From NCBI GenBank assembly GCA_007128245.1, contig SKXU01000061.1, positions 1 to 18,730 of the forward strand: a DNA stretch of 18,730 nucleotides, read 5' to 3'. The stretch is from Candidatus Woesearchaeota archaeon. Lineage in GTDB: Archaea > Nanobdellota > Nanobdellia > Woesearchaeales > SKIA01. The notes below the pieces were generated by a model. The model did not search any database and was not told the DNA's origin. It saw nothing but the letters and a program-made list of their open reading frames with translations. The stretch's first letter is position 1. Every line of letters begins with the position of its first letter. Positions 1 to 7,339 of the stretch are shown piece after piece. Position numbers and translations under genes: made by a program.

Positions 1-1000
1 CGAGTTCTCGTCCTTTCATGATGACGCGAATATTGCGTGCTTCTTGTTCTTTCTCAAACATGTATCCGAGCACAACATTAAACGTGAGCACTCCTTTGCG
101 GCTAAACTGTGCTGATATGCGCAACAGATATCTTCTGAGTTCTCGCTCCATCTCAACGAGTGAGCGCGTCTTTTCGTATCCTGCAAGTCCTCTGTTGAGT
201 GCTTCTTTAAACAAGGTGTTCTGGCATGCCTGAACAATTTCTTCAACACTCGTTTTCGTGACGAGTTCATCAAAGAGCGGATTAAGGCGCGACCCACTCA
301 CCCAGAACAAGAGTTTCTTGATGTCTTCTGCGTCTACTTCTTCTCGTACCATTCGCATGATGACGAGTAAGTTGAGAATCTCGATTTCTGTCACGATAAA
401 GCGCTTAAAGAGTGCTCCTTCGCTTGAGAGTCTGTCCGCGATTTCGAGGAGTTCGCGGTAGTACTGCGTGTCCAGGCCGTTTTCTATTTGCATAAGGCCT
501 TCTTTGCCGTCTACTGCGCTCTTCCACTTGCTCTTTTGGAGCATGTGCACGGCGTCCTCAAAGCTTTTTTGATTGAGCAGTCCTAAGAGGAACTCCTCGC
601 TTGCAGGGCCTGCGGTTACTAAGAGCATTTCTTTGGTTTTTGCTTTGTCTTGTTTGGTGTACAGTGCGCGCAATATCGTCTTGATATTCCACACGTCGTG
701 CCTGGCAAGGTATCCGTCAATGAGCTCAAGCATGTCTTCGTCGCTGATGCGGCGCAGTTTCGTAAAGCTTCTCTCAAGATTATTTTTTAGTGCGTGCTCA
801 AGGAGTTCTAGTCCTTCGTAGCGTACTCCTAGTGCGTTGATATCTTCACGGTATTGCCGGTCTTGCAAGTACTTGGTTATTTCTGTCACGCTCATCTTCA
901 TGAGTTTATGATAGTCTTCTTGCTTGAGCAGCAAGGTTCTCATGACGTTTGTGCGTACGTAGGTGTACGGGTTAAACCGGGGTTTTATGCGTGATGCCAT
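1..1000 (-). CDS. atpC: A-type ATP synthase subunit C, 3' end off window
   Basis: The minus frame is open from ATG at 1000 to the window edge, giving 333 residues with no stop. It begins MASRIKPRFNPYTYV and continues as a Leu/Glu/Arg-rich all-helical protein, as expected for the funnel-shaped subunit C (V-type subunit d family) that joins the central rotor stalk to the membrane c-ring. Family members are about 350 residues, so only a short C-terminal piece should be missing. Internal segments such as DGYLARHDVWNIKTILRA match the helical repeat pattern of this family. The start lies 2 nt after the atpE stop (TAG at 1003-1005), which implies translational coupling. The assignment rests on both the sequence and its place as fifth gene of an H-I-K-E-C operon. 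F, A and B subunit genes are expected to the left but are not visible. Confidence 0.88.
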   Translation of the reverse strand, partial: MASRIKPRFNPYTYVRTNVMRTLLLKQEDYHKLMKMSVTEITKYLQDRQYREDINALGVRYEGLELLEHALKNNLERSFTKLRRISDEDMLELIDGYLARHDVWNIKTILRALYTKQDKAKTKEMLLVTAGPASEEFLLGLLNQKSFEDAVHMLQKSKWKSAVDGKEGLMQIENGLDTQYYRELLEIADRLSSEGALFKRFIVTEIEILNLLVIMRMVREEVDAEDIKKLLFWVSGSRLNPLFDELVTKTSVEEIVQACQNTLFKEALNRGLAGYEKTRSLVEMERELRRYLLRISAQFSRKGVLTFNVVLGYMFEKEQEARNIRVIMKGREL

Positions 1001-1002
1001 TG

Positions 1003-1545
1003 CTAAAAGAGTACGTGTGCTATCTCCTTGAGGTGTTGTTCTCGTATCCGCATGAGCAGTGCGTGCACGCTCAGGTCGATTCGTTGTGTTCCGTCTTTGC
1101 TCTCGCAAATAACTCCTCCAGTGATATCTCCTGTTTTTGTTTCGTATCCTGTAAGGAGTTTTTGGTCTTGTGGCGCAAGGTATACTGTGTGGACGTCGAT
1201 TTCTTTTTGCGCGGCTGCTACAAGGCGCGTAATTAGTGCTTCTCGCTCTTTTTCTGATTGCTTCTTGAGGTGTTCAAGAGCGCTTTCAAATGCTTGGTCG
1301 ATGAGCTCTTTTTTTGCTTGGAGCACGCGTTTTTTTGCTTGCAACTTGGCTGAAGCTACTTCGCGTCTTTCAAGAACGTAGATTTCTTCTTGTGTGTGTT
1401 GTTCTACGCGCTCTTTGTACGCTTGTATTTCTTCTTTGGCGGCTGCGAGTATCTCTTCGCGTTGCTCAGCGGTTTCTTTCTCAATCGCTGCTCGCTCGTG
1501 CTTGAGCTGTTTCTCTAGTCCTTTCTTTACGTCCGCAAGTCCCAT
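1003..1545 (-). CDS. atpE: A-type ATP synthase subunit E (peripheral stalk)
   Basis: This 180-residue protein has a long charged N-terminal coiled coil (about residues 1-100, rich in E, K, Q and A) followed by a globular C-terminal domain. In that domain, GYETKTGDITGGVICESKDG is the typical 'GGvvlxsxDG' element, followed by IDLSVHALLMRIREQ, which matches the conserved 'NTLexRL' helix region. Subunit E pairs with subunit H to form the peripheral stalk that holds the A3B3 head against rotation. ATG at 1545 follows the atpK stop by 4 nt, and its own stop is 2 nt from atpC. There is no strong independent Shine-Dalgarno, so coupled translation is likely. Length is close to family normal (about 185-205). 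Confidence 0.9.
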   Translation of the reverse strand: MGLADVKKGLEKQLKHERAAIEKETAEQREEILAAAKEEIQAYKERVEQHTQEEIYVLERREVASAKLQAKKRVLQAKKELIDQAFESALEHLKKQSEKEREALITRLVAAAQKEIDVHTVYLAPQDQKLLTGYETKTGDITGGVICESKDGTQRIDLSVHALLMRIREQHLKEIAHVLF

Positions 1546-1549
1546 GTCC

Positions 1550-1774
1550 TTATGCCATTCCGATGATGAGGATTGCGATGACCATTGCGAAGATAACGAG
1601 TGTTTCCGGAATTACTGTGAGGACAAGTCCTTTTCCGAAGAGTTCTTCTTTTTCGGCCATTGCTCCAATCGTTGCTACACCAATTGCCTTTTCTGCCCAC
1701 GCTGATGCGAATGCTCCAAGACCTATTGCTGTTGCTGCGCTGATTGCGATCAATCCTGTGTTTATGTCTGCCAT
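1550..1774 (-). CDS. atpK: A-type ATP synthase subunit K (c-ring proteolipid)
   Basis: This 74-residue protein is a single helical hairpin. Helix 1 spans about residues 6-40 (rich in Gly and Ala), a short polar loop EKEELFGKG follows, and helix 2 spans about 48-73. Helix 2 carries the ion-binding carboxylate E57 in the motif VIPETLVIF. It forms the rotating c-ring that carries H+ or Na+ through the membrane against subunit I. The single-hairpin length indicates an unduplicated proteolipid, unlike the duplicated or triplicated versions of some methanogens. Helix 1 has E28-K29 where Na+-specific rings usually have Gln, so ion specificity cannot be read with confidence. A clear AGGAGG Shine-Dalgarno lies just upstream and overlaps the end of atpI, fitting the need for many copies of this subunit. 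Confidence 0.92.
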   Translation of the reverse strand: MADINTGLIAISAATAIGLGAFASAWAEKAIGVATIGAMAEKEELFGKGLVLTVIPETLVIFAMVIAILIIGMA

Positions 1775-1788
1775 TTTGTTTTTTCCTC

Positions 1789-3651
1789 CTATTTTGCTCC
1801 AAAGGGAGAGTATTTTTTACCCCCTCCTTTGTAGAATCGCGAGTAAAACTCCACGTAGTGAAGTCGTAGCGAATGTAAGAATCCTCCGAGGAGTCCGAGC
1901 ATAATGTTTATTCCGTGCCCGACGACTAAGAGGAGTGTTGTGGGAATAAGGCCCCACCAGCCCATTGAGAGCATAAAGCCGTTTGCAAAGCTGTTAATAA
2001 CTACTGCTAGGCTTGCTTTTGCCATTCCGATCGCAAACATCCGTGCGTATGAGAGGATGTTACTCACGATTGCGGGTATCTCTACTGCTCCGACCACTCC
2101 CTCTCCGAGGATGATCATAACAACTCCCAGTGCTAAGATTCCAAACCCGAGCCATGGTTGGAGTGGATCAGTGAGTGTTGCGAGCGTGATGATTGGTTGA
2201 AACAGCCAGTACGGTCCCGTGGTTTCTGGCGCACTCAGTGTTTGTGCGACGTAGGGTAGTGCTACAAAGAAGATACCTATTTGGAGCATCCACCAACTCG
2301 CTTTTTCAAGGATTGCCATCCAGATCCCGTGGCTTTTGAGTTCGTTCCAAAAGCCGATTGCAAGGCCGAAGTTGATGTGCAGCACTCCGATAAACAAGCT
2401 CAGGTAGAGTACTTCCATGACGTCATAGAGTCTGTGCAACAGTCTTGGTAGGTCCCATCCGAATAGGTAGTTTGATCCGAAGAATTTTCCGAAGAATATT
2501 CCAAAGACGATCGTCCAGATGCTTGCGAGGATAATGATGTTAAAGAATCCTTTGTAGTCGGGCATCCATCGTTTCATGAGCCAAAAGAGTATGAGTGTGA
2601 TGATTCCGTACCCGATGTCTCCGAGCATGAATCCGAAGAGGAGTGGGAATGTCATGAAGGTAAAGAATGTGGGGTCGAGTTCTTTGTAGCGTGGCAGTGC
2701 GTACAGGTTTTGGAAGAATTGAAAGTCTTTGATGACTTGCGGGTGATTCATTTGAATCGGTATTTCTAGTTGGTTTTTTTCCTCAAGTGTTTGTATGAAA
2801 ATGCGTTTTTTCGTTGCTTTATCAAGTGCTTGTTTTACGACGAGTACTTCTTCTGTGGGCACAAATCCTGTGACGTAAAACATGTTTTCTGATGCTGCGA
2901 ATGTGAGGGGGATAGCTGCTTTTTCTGCTTCTTGCTCAAGGTATGCTGCTGCGCTGCGGACGTACTCGCTGTGTTCTTTTTTTGTGTTAAGCAGTTCTTG
3001 TTCTGCAGCGCGTTTTTGTGCGATGACTTCCTTAAACTGTTTGTTTAGGACTTTTTCGTCTTCTTGCACGCCTAGCTGTACTTCTGTGAATCCTTTTTGT
3101 GTGATTTCTTGGAGTATTTCTTCTCGCTCTTCTTTTGGTACTGCTACTGCTGCGTATGTATGGGCGATTTCTGTGTGGGTGCTGTGAGGGAGTTTTTTGA
3201 GTACTGATTTGTCTTTTACCACTCCTGTCAGTACGTCTACCGTGTTTAGCGTGGTGTACTCTTTTTTTACTCCGAGTTTTGAAAGTACTTTGTGGTTGTG
3301 CAACTGTTTTTTGAGTTCTTGTGATTCTTCTTGCAAAAGCCGTAATTGCTCTTCTTGTTTTTGTACGACTGCGTGTATTTTGTGTATCTGTTTGATGGTT
3401 TGTTTTGTTGTGTCAGAATGTGCGCTCGCATCTCCCTTCCCAATGTCCCAGAGAGCAAGAATGGCTCCTGTTTTGATAATGACTTCTGAGATCTCGTCTG
3501 CTACTTCTAGTGGTTCTCCGATATCAAACTCTGCTGGGCGGTGTTCTTTGATATGGAGTGCTTTTAGTGAGTACAGCGTATCAATTACTGCTGGGAGGTC
3601 TTTTTTGCCGCCGACAGCGACAAGTTTGGTCATTTCTTTTGGCCTAAGCAT
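1789..3651 (-). CDS. atpI: A-type ATP synthase subunit I (a-subunit, ion channel stator)
   Basis: This 620-residue protein has a cytosolic N-terminal half (1 to about 330) with coiled-coil segments near 85-120 and 195-245. The membrane half begins with the hallmark FGFMLGDIGYG (about 339-349) and continues through roughly seven or eight hydrophobic segments. ILSYARMFAIGMA (532-544) contains R537, the counterpart of the essential arginine that faces the c-ring carboxylate. The C-terminal HSLRLHYVEFYSRFY followed by KYSPF is also diagnostic. It forms the ion half-channels and anchors the two EH peripheral stalks. ATG at 3651 overlaps the atpH stop as TGATG. An alternative Met lies at residue 7, but the family start pattern 'MLRPxxMxK' supports the first Met. 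Length is family-normal. Confidence 0.95.
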   Translation of the reverse strand: MLRPKEMTKLVAVGGKKDLPAVIDTLYSLKALHIKEHRPAEFDIGEPLEVADEISEVIIKTGAILALWDIGKGDASAHSDTTKQTIKQIHKIHAVVQKQEEQLRLLQEESQELKKQLHNHKVLSKLGVKKEYTTLNTVDVLTGVVKDKSVLKKLPHSTHTEIAHTYAAVAVPKEEREEILQEITQKGFTEVQLGVQEDEKVLNKQFKEVIAQKRAAEQELLNTKKEHSEYVRSAAAYLEQEAEKAAIPLTFAASENMFYVTGFVPTEEVLVVKQALDKATKKRIFIQTLEEKNQLEIPIQMNHPQVIKDFQFFQNLYALPRYKELDPTFFTFMTFPLLFGFMLGDIGYGIITLILFWLMKRWMPDYKGFFNIIILASIWTIVFGIFFGKFFGSNYLFGWDLPRLLHRLYDVMEVLYLSLFIGVLHINFGLAIGFWNELKSHGIWMAILEKASWWMLQIGIFFVALPYVAQTLSAPETTGPYWLFQPIITLATLTDPLQPWLGFGILALGVVMIILGEGVVGAVEIPAIVSNILSYARMFAIGMAKASLAVVINSFANGFMLSMGWWGLIPTTLLLVVGHGINIMLGLLGGFLHSLRLHYVEFYSRFYKGGGKKYSPFGAK

Positions 3652-3959
3652 CAGCTTGTTTTTTCGAAAAGCTGGAGAATGATCTTTTTGGCCGCAGCAA
3701 TGTCTGCGTTCTCATTCAGCTTCTCGACATCGTGTTCTGCTTCTTTGAGCAGCGCTTCTTTTTGTTTGGTCATCTCCACGCGTTGTTGCGCAAGAGCGTT
3801 TTCTCGTCGCGTGTTGATGGCGTGTTTTTCTTTTTCGACGAGCTTGTGTGCTTCGTCGCGTGCTTTGTTGAGAAGCGATTCTTGTTCTTTACGAGCTTGC
3901 TCTATTCCTAGTGCGTGCTTGCGTTCGATGTCGAAAATCTCTTTGAGTATCGCTTCCAT
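3651..3959 (-). CDS. atpH: A-type ATP synthase subunit H (peripheral stalk)
   Basis: This 102-residue protein is almost entirely charged heptad-like helix (EQARKEQESLLNKARDEA and similar), ending KIILQLFEKTS. It matches the small coiled-coil subunit H that dimerises with subunit E to build the peripheral stalk of archaeal ATP synthase. Sequence alone would be weakly specific because many coiled coils look alike. Its position as first gene, overlapping atpI by one base (TGATG), makes the assignment firm. A TATA box at 3987-3999 lies about 33 nt upstream of the ATG, predicting a very short leader, so this should be the first cistron of the operon transcript. Confidence 0.87.
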   Translation of the reverse strand: MEAILKEIFDIERKHALGIEQARKEQESLLNKARDEAHKLVEKEKHAINTRRENALAQQRVEMTKQKEALLKEAEHDVEKLNENADIAAAKKIILQLFEKTS

Positions 3960-3986
3960 GGTCTACTACTATCGTGGATTTAGACA

Positions 3987-3999
3987 CGATTTATAAAAG
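3987..3999 (-). promoter_or_regulatory. TATA box of the ATP synthase operon
   Basis: Read on the minus strand the site is CTTTTATAAATCG, a good archaeal TATA element. It is centred about 33 nt before the atpH ATG (3959). With the usual 25-27 nt from box centre to start site, the transcript would begin within about 10 nt of the start codon. Confidence 0.65.
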
Positions 4000-4024
4000 T
4001 ATTGACTACGTGCAAGGAGCAAGT

Positions 4025-6664
4025 TCAATTGTCTTGCCCGACAACGCGCACGAGCAGGTGACTGAGAAGGGTTCCTACAAGATAGCACGCAAGCGTTGCA
4101 AAGGCGATGACTCCCCAGTCCACCATGAGTAGTGGTGCCGTGCCAATAAGTGTGTTGAACGCGGGCACATAAATGATGGCTGCTTGAATTGCAATGACTG
4201 CTACCAGTGCGTACAATAGCCATGCATTTGTGAAAAATGGCGTTCCATATTGCTGTCGTATCATTGCGATACGTACTATTTGAAGCGCTACGAGCACGGT
4301 AAGCGCGATTGTTTGTGCGTGTGCGAGGGTTTCGTATCTTCCTATTGCCCACCAGAACGCGAGCGCTGCGCACACGCCGATGAGCAGGCCGATGACTGCG
4401 GTGTTGATGAGCAGGTTTCTTGTGAGCAGCGCTGCTTTTGGGTCTCGTGGCTTCTGACGCATAATTCCTCCGTGAGCGGGGTCTACGCTGAGCGCGAGTG
4501 CTGGCAGGCCGTCCGTGACAAGATTCATAAGCAGAATCATGGTGGCGGTGAGAGGAATGACGATGCTTCCTTCTTGACGAATAAATAGGAGTACGAGTAC
4601 GATGGCGAGTATTTCTCCAAGGTTTGATGAGAGGAGGTAGCTCACAAATTTTTTTATGTTTGTATAAATGCTTCTTCCTTCGTGCACCGCCTCCACGATG
4701 CTTGCGAAGTTATCGTCAGTGAGTATCATGTCTGCGCTTTCTTTGGCGACTTCTGTTCCTTGCACGCCCATTGCCACTCCGATATCGGCGTGTTTGAGTG
4801 CTGGTGCGTCATTGACTCCGTCTCCTGTCATTGCCACGATTTCTCCTTGCTCGCGCAGCGCGTCAACGATGCGCATTTTGTGTTCAGGGTTTACTCTGGC
4901 GAATACTCCTACGTCTGCTATTTCGTGCAGTTGCATGTCCGTTATTTCTTCTCCGCGCACTACTCTGCCGGGGATTCCTAGCTCGCGAGCAATTGCTGTG
5001 GCGGTGTTTTCGTGGTCTCCCGTGATCATAACCACGCGTATTCCTGCGCTCTCGCACGTGAGTATGGCTTGTTTTACTTCTTCTCGTGGAGGGTCTCGTA
5101 TTCCTACCATGCCGATAAAGGTGAGTTCTTTCTCGTCTTGCTCGTCATATTCTTGTTTACGCTCTATGTCTTTGTATGCGAATCCGAGTACTCGCAGGGC
5201 TTTGTGCGCATAGGTGTCGTTTTGTGCGAGGATACGTTTTTTATCTTCGTTTGTAAGCTCTCGTTCTCCTTGTGGGGTGAGGATGCGCGTGCAGTGCTCA
5301 AGAAGAACGTCTACTGCTCCTTTGGTGTGTGCGATGAGCTGTTGGTCGTACGCATTGATGGTGGTCATCCGTTTGCGCTCGCTTGTAAACGGTATTTCTC
5401 CGATGCGCGGGTGTGCGCGCAGCAAGGTTTTCTCGTCTTCTGATGCCTTTCGTGTGAGCGTAATAAGACAGGCCTCTGTGGGGTCTCCGATGATTGCGTG
5501 GTCGTCTTGCAGGGTTGCGTCGTTGCACAGGCACGCAGTCTGTATGAGGAGTGCGGGTACTTCTGCGTGTATTTCTCCGTGAGGAGCGTATCCTGTGCCC
5601 GTAACCTCTCCTTGCCCCCATTCCGTGCTCACCGCCACTACTGTCATCTCATTTTTTGTGAGCGTCCCTGTTTTGTCTGTGCAAATGACTGTGGTGCTGC
5701 CAAGGGTTTCTACGCTCACGAGTTTTTTGATGAGCGCATTCTTTGCTACCATGCGCTCTGTCCCGATAGCGAGTGCTATGGTGACGACGACTGGCAATCC
5801 TTCTGGGATTGCTGATACAGCCATGGTTACTGCGAGCATAAGCGGCTCGACAATGCTTTGCAAGATGATTGCGAGCACGACAAAGATCCCTGCACATATG
5901 CTCAGCACTACTTTCCCAATCCAGGCTCCGAGTTTATCAAGTTCGTGTTCTAGGTGTGTTTTATCTGTTGGGGCTTCTTGTACGAGTTGCGCTATTTTCC
6001 CAATTTCTGTCTTCATTCCTGTGGCAATAACGAGTGCTTGTCCTCTGCCTTTGGTAATGTTTGTTCCTGAAAAGACCATGTTTTCTTGGTCGCCAATAGC
6101 TTGTCGGCCGCTGAGTGTCGTGGCTGTTTTTCTCACAGTAGCACTCTCTCCTGTGAGCATGCCTTCTTGAACTTCTAGTAGTGTTGCTTTGATGATGCGC
6201 GCGTCCGCAGGAACTTTGTCTCCTGTTTCTAGGATGATGATGTCTCCTGGCACGAGTTCTTCTGCTTGTATGCGCAGTGTTTTGCCCTCTCGCAGTACTG
6301 TTGCTTGTGCTGAGGTGAGTTTTTCGAGGGCGTGAATACTGGCTTGGGCTTTTCGTTCTTGAACAAACCCTATTGTTCCGTTCAGTACTAAAATAAAGAA
6401 GATGACTCCTGCGTCGATGTGTTTTCCGACTGCAAGGCTAATGACTGCTGCTGCGAATAAAATGTAGATGAGGATGCTCTTGAATTGTCTGAGGAAGGTG
6501 ACGGTCCAGTGCTCTCGTTTTTTTTCTCTCAGCCGGTTTTTTCCGTATCTTTGGCGTTGCTCATCAACTGCGTGCTGCGTAAGTCCTTGTGTTGATGTGC
6601 GGAATTCTTTTGTGAGTTTCTCTACTGTTTTTTCGTAGTACTCCACCTTACTCTCCCTCTCCAC
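4025..6664 (-). CDS. P2-type cation-transporting ATPase (Ca2+ pump-like)
   Basis: This 879-residue P-type ATPase has every core motif: TGES at 171-174 (actuator), DKTGTLT at 330-336 (phosphorylated D330), KGA at 448-450, DPPR at 524-527, TGDH at 548-551 and TGDGVNDAP at 613-621. About ten membrane helices are arranged as in P2A pumps. Cation ligands follow SERCA: PEGLP in M4 (E288), SSNLGE in M5 (N681, E684) and NLVTDG in M6 (N714, T717, D718). The M8 glutamate of SERCA site I appears to be Gln (Q795), so it may carry one Ca2+, or possibly another cation such as Mn2+ or Na+. The first in-frame start is GTG at 6664. The TATA position and a purine-rich GGGAG favour a second GTG at 6646, which would give 873 residues. 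It ends in TGA 65 nt before the atpH start. Confidence 0.93.
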   Translation of the reverse strand: MERESKVEYYEKTVEKLTKEFRTSTQGLTQHAVDEQRQRYGKNRLREKKREHWTVTFLRQFKSILIYILFAAAVISLAVGKHIDAGVIFFILVLNGTIGFVQERKAQASIHALEKLTSAQATVLREGKTLRIQAEELVPGDIIILETGDKVPADARIIKATLLEVQEGMLTGESATVRKTATTLSGRQAIGDQENMVFSGTNITKGRGQALVIATGMKTEIGKIAQLVQEAPTDKTHLEHELDKLGAWIGKVVLSICAGIFVVLAIILQSIVEPLMLAVTMAVSAIPEGLPVVVTIALAIGTERMVAKNALIKKLVSVETLGSTTVICTDKTGTLTKNEMTVVAVSTEWGQGEVTGTGYAPHGEIHAEVPALLIQTACLCNDATLQDDHAIIGDPTEACLITLTRKASEDEKTLLRAHPRIGEIPFTSERKRMTTINAYDQQLIAHTKGAVDVLLEHCTRILTPQGERELTNEDKKRILAQNDTYAHKALRVLGFAYKDIERKQEYDEQDEKELTFIGMVGIRDPPREEVKQAILTCESAGIRVVMITGDHENTATAIARELGIPGRVVRGEEITDMQLHEIADVGVFARVNPEHKMRIVDALREQGEIVAMTGDGVNDAPALKHADIGVAMGVQGTEVAKESADMILTDDNFASIVEAVHEGRSIYTNIKKFVSYLLSSNLGEILAIVLVLLFIRQEGSIVIPLTATMILLMNLVTDGLPALALSVDPAHGGIMRQKPRDPKAALLTRNLLINTAVIGLLIGVCAALAFWWAIGRYETLAHAQTIALTVLVALQIVRIAMIRQQYGTPFFTNAWLLYALVAVIAIQAAIIYVPAFNTLIGTAPLLMVDWGVIAFATLACYLVGTLLSHLLVRVVGQDN

Positions 6665-6680
6665 ACGTTTTTTCTGTGCG

Positions 6681-6692
6681 TATTTATATAAG
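6681..6692 (-). promoter_or_regulatory. TATA box of the P-type ATPase gene
   Basis: The minus strand reads CTTATATAAATA. Transcription starting about 26 nt downstream (near 6660) would begin inside the longest reading frame. That makes the GTG at 6646, with GAGAGGGAG as Shine-Dalgarno, a better start than the GTG at 6664. The box sits just beyond the stop of the upstream membrane-protein gene. Confidence 0.6.
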
Positions 6693-6697
6693 CGTTG

Positions 6698-7297
6698 CTA
6701 CTGTGTAAAAATCTGTTCGGTGTGTTTTTGAAGTCTTTTGTGATCTTCTGGGTTGAGAATATAGTGTATGATTTCCTGTGCGTACGGCGTTATTTGTTCT
6801 TCTTGAATTACGCTTTCGACAGCAGTTATTGCGACTGCTACTTGGGTTCGATTCTCTTGCGGCAGTGTGTTCAGGAACGCATCGAGCTCAGTGTTTTCTT
6901 TGGTTAGGAGCCTGCGGATGCGCTCAACTGTTTCTTCAGGATGCTCTCGGATTTCTCGAAGCAGTGCATCTTCCGTCTGTTCTTGTTCAATTTTTTCTTG
7001 TTTTGCTTCTTGCTTAAAGCGTTGTTCCCACTCTTTTTTGTTTCTTACGATCTGCTCTTGTTCTATGAGCGCACGGTATTTGTATGAGACTATGAGCGAG
7101 ACAAGGCCTACTCCTATTCCTGCGACAAAGAGTATCCAAAATGTTTGTATGAGAAAAAATTGCGAGGGGATAACTGCAGAGAGTACCAGAATCAGTGATG
7201 CGCACGCGATGACAAGAACATGCCAGAGTTTCACTGTGTGTTTTACTGAACTGTATATTGCTACTCCTGCTGCGACCAGCGCGATGACGTCTAACAT
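6698..7297 (-). CDS. Unrecognised membrane protein with coiled-coil tail
   Basis: I do not recognise this 199-residue protein. Three hydrophobic segments are visible at about 3-17, 24-43 and 47-71. A positively charged SYKYR boundary follows, and then a highly charged Glu/Gln/Lys-rich helix (about 75-130) that should be a cytosolic coiled coil. The remaining 70 residues are helical and polar, ending near EDHKRLQKH. No catalytic motif or metal-binding cluster is evident. The start is ATG at 7297, with an A-rich TATA-like stretch 7318-7330 about 27 nt upstream that fits a leaderless transcript. Its TAG stop is followed within a few bases by the promoter of the P-type ATPase, so the two genes are co-oriented but probably transcribed separately. 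Membrane scaffold or tether are possibilities only. Confidence 0.72.
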   Translation of the reverse strand: MLDVIALVAAGVAIYSSVKHTVKLWHVLVIACASLILVLSAVIPSQFFLIQTFWILFVAGIGVGLVSLIVSYKYRALIEQEQIVRNKKEWEQRFKQEAKQEKIEQEQTEDALLREIREHPEETVERIRRLLTKENTELDAFLNTLPQENRTQVAVAITAVESVIQEEQITPYAQEIIHYILNPEDHKRLQKHTEQIFTQ

Positions 7298-7317
7298 GCA
7301 CTCATTACTTTTTCTCG

Positions 7318-7330
7318 CTCTTTTATTTCT
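7318..7330 (-). promoter_or_regulatory. Weak TATA-like element before the membrane-protein gene
   Basis: The minus strand reads AGAAATAAAAGAG, centred about 27 nt before the ATG at 7297. The match is weak, but the spacing is the same as at the stronger promoters in this window. Confidence 0.3.
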
Positions 7331-7339
7331 TTCCCTAAC

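Noticed and set aside
1690..1694. Extra acidic residue E28 in helix 1 of subunit K as a novel ion site
   Set aside because: As I recall, an acidic residue in this AEK context is common in archaeal proteolipids, so it is not unusual on its own.
1028..6170. Many Ser/Cys/Arg-rich open frames opposite the ATP synthase and pump genes
   Set aside because: They are antisense shadows of well-supported genes, with low-complexity composition and no motifs.
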